Shown: piece by piece, positions 1-5,087 of the stretch
Layout of the letters: every line of letters starts with the position of its first letter
Numbering within the stretch: the stretch's first letter is position 1
Assembly: GCA_029052615.1 (NCBI GenBank)
Contig: JAIDIR010000117.1
Location: 1 to 5,087 of the forward strand
Origin: Clostridia bacterium
GTDB lineage: Bacteria; Bacillota; Clostridia; Christensenellales; Borkfalkiaceae
Direction of reading: 5' to 3'
Length of the DNA stretch: 5,087 nucleotides
Made by a program: the position numbers and the translations under genes
Notes under the pieces: model-generated
Seen by the model: the letters and a program-made list of their open reading frames with translations, nothing else
Databases searched by the model: none
What the model was told of the DNA's origin: nothing

Positions 1-1261
1 TTTCGCAGATACGCTTGGTTGCGCCCATTATATTGGTGGGGTTAACCGCCTTGTCCGTTGAAATCTGGACGAACACTTTTACGCCGAATTTATCCGAGCA
101 CCTTGCGACGTTGAGCGTGCCGAACACGTTGTTTTTTACCGCCTCGTTCGGGCTGGTTTCCATTAAAGGCACGTGCTTGTGCGCCGCCGCGTTGAACACG
201 ATATCAGGGTGGTATTTGGTAAAGACGTCCTCCATCTTGCCCTTGTCCCTTATGCTGGCAATTAGTGCAAGCAGGTTGAGCGAGGGGTGCTTTCTTTTAA
301 GCTCCTGCTCTATATCGTATGCGTTGTTTTCGTAGATGTCCAAAATTATGAGCTGCTTGGGGTTGTGGGTTGCAATCTGACGGCACAGCTCGCTGCCGAT
401 TGAACCGCCGCCGCCCGTGACGAGAACGACCTGCCCCTCGATATATCCCATAATCTCGTCGAGGTTGACCTGAATCTGTTCCCTTCCCAGAAGGTCGGTA
501 ATCTGCACTTCGCGAAGCGCCGCCACGCTTGCTTCGCCGCTGACTATCTGGTATATGCCGGGCAGCGTCTTGACCTTGCAGTCGGTAGTTTTGCATATCT
601 CGTATATGCGTTTGACTTCCGCCTTGGTTGCCGACGGTATGGCTATAAGTATCTCTTCAATCGCGTATTTTTCCGCGCACTTTTTAATGTCTTCGGTCGT
701 GCCGACAATCTTTACGTTGCCTATGCGCTTGCCCGTTTTGGAGACGTCGTCGTCGATAACGCAAACGGGATTGTAGTCGATTTTATCGGTGGTCTGAATT
801 TCTCTTATTAGCGTGGCGCCCGCATTGCCGCCGCCTATTATCATCGCCCTGATCTTGCCCCTGTTACGGCTGGTAACAGAATATTTGATCATGATATATA
901 TACGCTTGGAATAGCGTATTGCAAGCACGAACGAGAAGAAGGTTATGGTGTATACGAACTGGGGCCAGATGCCCACGAGGAAGGGCGAATAAGAACAGCC
1001 CGTTGCAAAGGTAAGCACCGCCACGCCGACCAGCTTTAACGTGTCGATAAGCCCGACCGTATCGAACGTGAAATAGTACATTCTGAAAAGAATTAAAAAC
1101 ACGTAGGATAAAGCCAGGTTGCCAAGGTACCACCAAAGGATTTTTAAAGTCCAGTCGAGGTTAGCCGCAAGCACGGCAATCAGCGCCGCCATGGTTATGG
1201 CTGCGAAATCGCACAGTGCGACGACTACTATTCCGTTTAAGCCGCTCGTTTTCTTTTTCAC
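1..1261 (-). CDS. Membrane-anchored nucleotide-sugar 4,6-dehydratase, CapD/PglF/WbpM (FlaA1) family; C-terminus cut off by the window edge
   Basis: The visible 420 codons lack a stop; family members usually have about 600-650 residues, so roughly 200 are missing. Four hydrophobic segments (about residues 9-33, 41-60, 71-90 and 98-116) form the membrane anchor. A first Rossmann-like domain follows with GGGNAG at 143-148. The catalytic short-chain dehydrogenase domain has the NAD(P)-binding motif TGGGGSIGSEL at 282-292, AAAHKHVPLME at 358-368, and the active-site stretch STDKAVNPTNIMGATKR at 401-417. In the last, Met412 stands where most family enzymes have Tyr, with Thr402, Asp403, Lys404 and Lys416 spaced as in Campylobacter PglF. 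This points to a retaining UDP-GlcNAc 4,6-dehydratase working at the inner membrane face, making the 4-keto-6-deoxy precursor of surface-glycan amino sugars. The GTG start at 1261 was chosen because GGAG lies 6 bases upstream; the first ATG (codon 24) would cut the first membrane helix and has no such site. Family is very secure; exact substrate is inferred. Confidence 0.93.
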   Translation of the reverse strand, partial: MKKKTSGLNGIVVVALCDFAAITMAALIAVLAANLDWTLKILWWYLGNLALSYVFLILFRMYYFTFDTVGLIDTLKLVGVAVLTFATGCSYSPFLVGIWPQFVYTITFFSFVLAIRYSKRIYIMIKYSVTSRNRGKIRAMIIGGGNAGATLIREIQTTDKIDYNPVCVIDDDVSKTGKRIGNVKIVGTTEDIKKCAEKYAIEEILIAIPSATKAEVKRIYEICKTTDCKVKTLPGIYQIVSGEASVAALREVQITDLLGREQIQVNLDEIMGYIEGQVVLVTGGGGSIGSELCRQIATHNPKQLIILDIYENNAYDIEQELKRKHPSLNLLALIASIRDKGKMEDVFTKYHPDIVFNAAAHKHVPLMETSPNEAVKNNVFGTLNVARCSDKFGVKVFVQISTDKAVNPTNIMGATKRICE

Positions 1262-1267
1262 TTCTCT

Positions 1268-1271
1268 CTCC
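1268..1271 (-). promoter_or_regulatory. Ribosome binding site of the dehydratase gene
   Basis: GGAG followed by a purine-rich six-base spacer (AGAGAA) and then GTG. This site decides the GTG start at 1261 over the internal ATG at codon 24. Confidence 0.75.
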
Positions 1272-1302
1272 GAAATTTTGCTGCGTAAAAAATTTTTATA
1301 TA

Positions 1303-3138
1303 TTACTCAACCGCAACGCACTTTGCGAGGTTGCGGGGCATATCCACGTCCAGTCCCTTGGTTACGCTTACGTAATAGCTTAAAAGCTGCAGGGGTATTA
1401 CCGCAAGACTTGCCGCAAACAGGGGGTCGGTCGTCGGAACGTACACCGCAAAATCGACGTTCTTTTCAATCGAATAATTGCCGCTTGACGTCACGCCCAT
1501 TATATAGGCGCCGCGCGACTTGACCTCGACCAGATTGCTCACCGATTTTTCGACTAGCCCAGGCTGGGTGATAAGACCTATGACGAGGGTGTCGTCCTCG
1601 ATAAGGCTTATAGTGCCGTGCTTGAGTTCGCCCGCCGCGTACGCCTCCGAATGGATATAGCTTATCTCTTTAAGCTTTAAGCTGCCTTCCAGACTGACGG
1701 CGTAATCTATTCCCCTGCCGATAAAGAAGACGTCCTTTCTGTTGGCGATTTTGGTTGCGAACCATTTCAGGCTTTCGTCGTCGGAAAGTATCTTTTCTAT
1801 TGCGGACGGAATGGCAAGCATATCCGCGATGAGCGCGGAATATCTGCCGTCGTCTATTTTGCCGCGCACCCTGGCAAGCTGAACAGCCAGCACGTACGCA
1901 ACGATAAGCTGTGCGCTGTACGCCTTGGTCGTTGCAACCGAAATTTCGGGGCCCGCCTTGGTGTAGAGCACCGCGTCCGCCTCCCTTGCTATCGAGGAGC
2001 CGAGCACGTTGACTATGGCAAGCGTCTTTACGCCGCTCTCCTTAGCGCCGCGGAGCGCCGCAAGCGTGTCCGCCGTTTCGCCCGACTGGCTTATAACTAT
2101 GAGCAAATCGTTCTTATTGAAAATAGGATTTCTGTACCTGAACTCGGACGCGACGTCCACGTGAACGGGCACGCGCGCAAGCTCTTCGATGACGTACTTT
2201 GCAACCACGCCGACGTGATACGCCGAGCCGCAGGCGGCAATCTGAATATTGTCTATCTTTGCAAGCTGGGCGTCGGTCAGTCCCGCTTCGCCCAAATCAA
2301 GCTTGCCGTCCTTAATGAACGAATTCAAAGTGTTGGCTACGACCGAAGGCTGCTCGTGCATCTCCTTCATCATGAAGTGCGCGTAGCCGCCCTTTTCCGC
2401 CGCTTCCACGTCCCAGTCTATTGTCTTGGTCTTCTTCTTGATGACCTTTCTGTCGACGTTATAGAAGGTCGCTTTGCCCTTTTCGAGGCGTGCAATTTCC
2501 ATATTGTCGACGTAATATATGCTGCGCGTATATTTTAAAATCGCGGGGACGTCGGAAGCGAGGAAGGTTTCCCCGTCGGTCACGCCGACGACCAGAGGAC
2601 TGTCCTTTCTTGCGACGTAAATTTCCTCGGGATAATCTTCGAACATGACGGCTATTGCGTACGAACCGCGCACGCGCAGCGTAAAGCTGACCATCGCCTC
2701 TACGGGGTTGTTCCACTTCTTGTAATAATAGTCGATTATCTTGGTCGCGATTTCTGTATCCGTTTCGGAATAGAAGGTATACCCCTTGCCCAGCAGCTTT
2801 TCTTTAAGCTCGACGTAATTTTCGATAATGCCGTTATGGACGGCGACTATCGACTGGTCGTCGTTGTGGTGAGGGTGCGCGTTGGTAACCGAGGGCATAC
2901 CGTGGGTTGCCCAGCGCGTATGACCTATGCCGCAGGTGCTCTTTAACGCCTTGCCGCCGTTAATCATATCGGAGAGCACGCGCAATCTGCCCTTGGTCTT
3001 TACAACCTCGTGCTTGCCGTCCGTACCCTTTACCGCGACGCCCGCGGAATCGTATCCGCGGTATTCGAGTTTTGAAAGCCCGTCCAACAGAATGGGCGCA
3101 GCCTGTTTATTTCCGGTGTAGCCTACTATACCGCACAT
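1303..3138 (-). CDS. glmS: Glutamine--fructose-6-phosphate aminotransferase (isomerizing), glucosamine-6-phosphate synthase
   Basis: Cytosolic enzyme turning fructose-6-phosphate and glutamine into glucosamine-6-phosphate and glutamate, the committed step of amino-sugar synthesis. The 611 residues are full length for the family. The N-terminal glutaminase domain (about 2-220) opens with MCGIVGY, where Cys2 becomes the N-terminal nucleophile after Met removal; it also has EYRGYDSAG (25-33), HTRWATHG (73-80), HNGIIENY (101-108) and SETDTE (124-129). The linker KEMHEQP (258-264) leads to two SIS sugar-phosphate domains: AACGSAYHVG (301-310) and SQSGET (350-355) in the first, then EGSLKLKEISYIHSEAYAAG (484-503) and ELKHG (504-508) in the second. 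Glu491, His507 and Lys606 match the isomerase catalytic residues of the E. coli enzyme. The C-terminus NLAKCVAVE is the usual conserved tail. It starts 17 bases after glmM stops and is followed 41 bases later by the dehydratase gene. No glmS ribozyme fits in front of it. Confidence 0.99.
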   Translation of the reverse strand: MCGIVGYTGNKQAAPILLDGLSKLEYRGYDSAGVAVKGTDGKHEVVKTKGRLRVLSDMINGGKALKSTCGIGHTRWATHGMPSVTNAHPHHNDDQSIVAVHNGIIENYVELKEKLLGKGYTFYSETDTEIATKIIDYYYKKWNNPVEAMVSFTLRVRGSYAIAVMFEDYPEEIYVARKDSPLVVGVTDGETFLASDVPAILKYTRSIYYVDNMEIARLEKGKATFYNVDRKVIKKKTKTIDWDVEAAEKGGYAHFMMKEMHEQPSVVANTLNSFIKDGKLDLGEAGLTDAQLAKIDNIQIAACGSAYHVGVVAKYVIEELARVPVHVDVASEFRYRNPIFNKNDLLIVISQSGETADTLAALRGAKESGVKTLAIVNVLGSSIAREADAVLYTKAGPEISVATTKAYSAQLIVAYVLAVQLARVRGKIDDGRYSALIADMLAIPSAIEKILSDDESLKWFATKIANRKDVFFIGRGIDYAVSLEGSLKLKEISYIHSEAYAAGELKHGTISLIEDDTLVIGLITQPGLVEKSVSNLVEVKSRGAYIMGVTSSGNYSIEKNVDFAVYVPTTDPLFAASLAVIPLQLLSYYVSVTKGLDVDMPRNLAKCVAVE

Positions 3139-3147
3139 ATCTTATTT

Positions 3148-3151
3148 CTCC
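3148..3151 (-). promoter_or_regulatory. Ribosome binding site of glmS
   Basis: GGAG nine bases before the ATG at 3138, inside the 17-base glmM-glmS gap. Together with the MCGIVGY start, whose Cys2 must follow the initiator Met, it fixes the glmS start. Confidence 0.8.
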
Positions 3152-3155
3152 GAAT

Positions 3156-4523
3156 TTAATCCTTTCTCTCGTAGCCCTTTGCTCTTATCACCGCGGCTAC
3201 GCTTTCGGCAAGCTCCCTGCACTCCGCTTGGGTTTCGGCTTCGACCATCACTCTGACGAGCGGTTCGGTTCCCGATTCCCTGACCAGTATTCTGCCGCGG
3301 TTGCCGAGCACTTTTTCAACCTTGCTTACCGCCGCACGCACGTCTTCGTCCGCCTGCGCCTTAACCTTGTCGTAAACCTTTACGTTTATCAGCACCTGCG
3401 GATATTCCGTAACGCCTGCGCAGAGCTCGGACAGGCTTGTCCGCTTTTCAAGCATAACCTGCGCGATTTTAAGACTTGTAAGTATACCGTCGCCCGTATT
3501 TGCCAGATTTCCGAAAATTATATGCCCCGACTGCTCGCCGCCGAGCGTACAGCCGTTATCAGCCATATATTCACGAACGTACTTGTCACCGACTGCGGTT
3601 TTTGCATAATTTATGCCCGCTTTATCAAACGCTTTGTACAGCCCGAAATTCGACATTACGGTAGTATCCACCGTGTCGTTTGCAAGCTGTCCGCGCTCCT
3701 TTAAAAAGTTGCCGCAAACGTAAAGTATTTTATCGCCGTTTACAACGTTACCCTTTTCGTCGACCGCAAGGCATCTGTCCGCGTCGCCGTCGTAGGCAAA
3801 GCCGACGTCCAGCCCCCTTTCACGCACGAGCTTCTGCAACCCCTCGATATGCGTGGAGCCGCAGCCCGAATTTATATTAAGTCCGTCGGGTCTATCGTTT
3901 ATTACAGTAACGGACGCGCCTAACTCTGTAAATACGGCCTTTGCTATTTCGTATGCCGAACCGTTTGAAAGGTCCAGCCCCACCTTCAGGTCCGAAAGAT
4001 TTACGCCGTTCGATTTAAGAAACTTTTTATACTCTTCTTCGCCGCCCGTAAAGCGGAAAACTCTGCCCAAAGCATCTCTCGACGCGGGGTGCGGCGCGTC
4101 CGCCGAAGCGCATTTGCCGTCGATATAATCTTCTATGCGGGCAATAATATCCTCGCTCATCTTTTCGCCGTTTGCGCCGAAAAGCTTAATGCCGTTATCG
4201 TAGTACGGGTTGTGGCTCGCCGAAATCATTATACCGCAGGCCAAGCCGAATTTACTTACCGCAAACGCAACCGAGGGCGTAGTAGTGACGCCTAACGTGA
4301 GCACGTTCACGCCGACCTTAGTCAGTCCCGCAATAAGCTCGCTTTCGAGCATATCGCCCGATATGCGCGTGTCCTTGCCTATCACGATTTCGCGAGGCTT
4401 GCCTTTCGCGACTTGGCTGAGCACGTACCCGCCGAGGTACTCGCCGACTTTATATGCGTGTTCGGTGGTTAAGGTTACGTTTACCTCTCCCCTGAAACCG
4501 TCCGTTCCGAAATATCTGCCCAT
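3156..4523 (-). CDS. glmM: Phosphoglucosamine mutase
   Basis: Cytosolic alpha-D-phosphohexomutase that interconverts glucosamine-6-phosphate and glucosamine-1-phosphate, the step after GlmS. At 455 residues it has the usual family length (about 445-450). All four functional loops are visible: the phosphoserine loop ISASHNPYYDNGIK at 100-113 with catalytic Ser103, the Mg-binding loop DGDADR at 245-250 (Asp245, 247, 249), the sugar-specificity loop GGEQSGH at 328-334, and the phosphate-binding loop RESGTEP at 415-421. The N-terminus GRYFGTDGFRG is typical of GlmM and separates it from phosphomannomutase/phosphoglucomutase relatives. ATG at 4523 is supported by this N-terminus and by AAAGGA upstream. 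The gene begins 6 bases after the preceding reading frame stops and ends 17 bases before glmS, so tight co-translation with its pathway partner is likely. No damage is seen. Confidence 0.98.
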   Translation of the reverse strand: MGRYFGTDGFRGEVNVTLTTEHAYKVGEYLGGYVLSQVAKGKPREIVIGKDTRISGDMLESELIAGLTKVGVNVLTLGVTTTPSVAFAVSKFGLACGIMISASHNPYYDNGIKLFGANGEKMSEDIIARIEDYIDGKCASADAPHPASRDALGRVFRFTGGEEEYKKFLKSNGVNLSDLKVGLDLSNGSAYEIAKAVFTELGASVTVINDRPDGLNINSGCGSTHIEGLQKLVRERGLDVGFAYDGDADRCLAVDEKGNVVNGDKILYVCGNFLKERGQLANDTVDTTVMSNFGLYKAFDKAGINYAKTAVGDKYVREYMADNGCTLGGEQSGHIIFGNLANTGDGILTSLKIAQVMLEKRTSLSELCAGVTEYPQVLINVKVYDKVKAQADEDVRAAVSKVEKVLGNRGRILVRESGTEPLVRVMVEAETQAECRELAESVAAVIRAKGYERKD

Positions 4524-4529
4524 AGAAAA

Positions 4530-5033
4530 CTAATCCTTTGTAACTACGTTGCCGCGCCCCTTGTAAATGCTGTCCGCCGCGATTACGCCGCGCACCGACG
4601 AGAGCGGATAGACGCTCGAACGCCTGCCTATTACCGTGCCCGGATTGAGCACGCTGTTACAGCCGACCTCTACGAAATCGCCGAGCATCGCACCCACCTT
4701 TTTCAGTCCCGTCTGCATTTCCGCACCGCCGTGTATGACGACGTTGGTCTTATCCGACTTGACGTTTGAAGTTATAGAGCCGGCGCCCATATGCGCCTTG
4801 TAGCCGAGTATGCTGTCGCCGACGTAGTTGTAGTGCGGCACCTGAACGCCGTCGAACAAGATGACGTTTTTAAGCTCCGTGGAGTTGCCCACCACGCAGC
4901 CGCTGCCGACGAGGGCGTTGCCCCTGATATAGGCGCAGTGCCTTACCTCGGTATCCGCGCCGATAATCGCGGGCGCGCCGATATACGAGGTAGGCGCGAT
5001 TTTCGCGCTCTTATGAACCCATACGTGCTGTCT
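4530..5033 (-). CDS. Left-handed beta-helix (hexapeptide-repeat) acetyltransferase-like protein related to the GlmU C-terminal domain; 5' end missing or frame-disrupted
   Basis: The open frame reads 167 residues back to an in-frame TAG at 5034-5036. Hexapeptide turns run almost from end to end (for example IGAPAIIGADTEV at 18-30, GDFVEVGCNSVLNPGTVIG at 118-136), marking a trimeric left-handed beta-helix. The stretch PHYNYVGDSILG at 66-77 and HMGAGSITSN at 81-90 parallels the GlmU acetyltransferase site, with His67 at the place of the catalytic histidine. As I recall, clostridial proteins of this type are about 220 residues, annotated as UDP-GlcNAc pyrophosphorylase, so roughly 50 N-terminal residues are missing. 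There is no ATG, GTG or TTG codon between the TAG and GTG at 4895; that GTG has no Shine-Dalgarno site and would discard conserved repeats, so it is a poor start. A frameshift, sequence error or rearrangement near 5030-5043 is the best explanation. Acetylation of glucosamine-1-phosphate is inferred from context; no uridylyltransferase domain is present. Confidence 0.8.
   Translation of the reverse strand, partial: RQHVWVHKSAKIAPTSYIGAPAIIGADTEVRHCAYIRGNALVGSGCVVGNSTELKNVILFDGVQVPHYNYVGDSILGYKAHMGAGSITSNVKSDKTNVVIHGGAEMQTGLKKVGAMLGDFVEVGCNSVLNPGTVIGRRSSVYPLSSVRGVIAADSIYKGRGNVVTKD
4534..4539 (-). promoter_or_regulatory. Ribosome binding site of glmM, inside the end of the upstream gene
   Basis: AAAGGA lies 10 bases before the glmM ATG and overlaps the last codons of the beta-helix gene, whose TAG is at 4530-4532. 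This arrangement favours translational coupling of the two genes. Confidence 0.65.
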
Positions 5034-5087
5034 CTAATAACCCTCTGACGCTGCCGACGAACACGAGGGGGTAGAACGCGGAGGTCG
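5011..5087 (-). other. Coding-like tail in a different frame at the right edge (end of an upstream gene, or the displaced 5' part of the beta-helix gene)
   Basis: In the frame entering at 5085 the minus strand reads TSAFYPLVFVGSVRG and then about nine more residues to a TAA at 5011-5013. Of the three frames here it has by far the most C/G-ending codons up to about 5041, as in the neighbouring genes, whereas the frame of the beta-helix gene gives arginine-, serine- and proline-rich sequence with rare codons. After about 5040 the codon pattern of this frame degrades and the beta-helix frame takes over. I do not recognise the peptide; it is hydrophobic and unlike the acidic N-terminal region I would expect for the beta-helix protein. 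With only 25 codons visible, it could be either a real gene end or a displaced frame. Confidence 0.25.

Noticed and set aside
864..1136. Minus-strand open frame inside the dehydratase, and a similar one at 297-596
   Set aside because: Both are out-of-frame shadows of the continuous 420-codon dehydratase frame, which has clear domain motifs throughout.
1276..1298. Inverted repeat in the glmS-dehydratase gap as a transcription terminator
   Set aside because: The stem is all A/T, with no GC-rich core and no U-run after it, and it is followed at once by a ribosome site and a gene on the same strand.
1119..1523. 134-codon plus-strand open frame across the glmS end and the dehydratase start
   Set aside because: Antisense to the end of glmS and the start of the dehydratase; the translation is low in recognisable structure and rich in Arg and Ser.
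3072..3704. 210-codon plus-strand open frame across the glmS start and the end of glmM
   Set aside because: It lies opposite two secure genes, crosses their junction, and its arginine-, cysteine- and histidine-rich translation shows no domain. It is an antisense shadow.
4893..4895. GTG as the true start of the beta-helix gene (121 residues)
   Set aside because: No Shine-Dalgarno sequence precedes it, and about 46 residues of typical hexapeptide repeats continue upstream in the same frame.
4994..5008. Perfect six-base hairpin (GCGCGA, loop AAA, TCGCGC) on the minus strand
   Set aside because: It lies within conserved codons for KSAKIA of the beta-helix gene and has no U-run; it is most simply explained by codon choice.
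4791..5048. Plus-strand 85-codon open frame opposite the beta-helix gene
   Set aside because: The minus strand here encodes a clearly conserved hexapeptide-repeat protein; the plus-strand translation is a Val/Ala/Arg-rich mirror of the repeats.
1..5087. CRISPR arrays, tRNA or rRNA genes, insertion sequences, attachment sites
   Set aside because: Coding sequence fills the window apart from gaps of 6, 17 and 41 bases and the disrupted right edge. I saw no regularly spaced repeats, tRNA-like folds or transposase motifs.

Overview
The window holds one strand-coherent gene block, entirely on the minus strand and read from right to left: the end of a left-handed beta-helix (hexapeptide-repeat) sugar acetyltransferase-like gene, then glmM, then glmS, then the first two thirds of a membrane-anchored nucleotide-sugar 4,6-dehydratase of the CapD/PglF/WbpM type, which runs off the left edge. 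Gaps between the genes are 6, 17 and 41 bases, each start has a purine-rich Shine-Dalgarno sequence, and no stretch over 41 bases is free of coding. This is almost certainly one operon whose promoter and terminator both lie outside the window.

The organism looks like an uncultured, moderate-GC member of the Clostridia (Firmicutes/Bacillota). The reasons are the GGAG/AAAGGA ribosome sites, the mixed use of C-ending codons with ATA (Ile) and TTA (Leu), the clostridial look of GlmS and GlmM, and a hexapeptide protein of a kind I recall from clostridial genomes. This placement is an inference. No rRNA or other marker is present.

The genes form one pathway. GlmS makes glucosamine-6-phosphate from fructose-6-phosphate and glutamine. 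GlmM converts it to glucosamine-1-phosphate. The beta-helix protein resembles the acetyltransferase half of GlmU and could act at the next step. The membrane dehydratase would use the end product, UDP-GlcNAc, to begin a 6-deoxy amino sugar for a surface glycan or glycoprotein. No uridylyltransferase domain is visible.

Two points stand out. First, the beta-helix gene is broken at its 5' end: conserved-looking sequence reads back in frame to a TAG at 5034-5036 with no start codon, and the bases further upstream look coding in a different frame. Second, glmS sits 17 bases behind glmM, so the glmS ribozyme usual in Gram-positive bacteria cannot lie in its normal place. I found no undescribed system; most of the window is ordinary amino-sugar metabolism.
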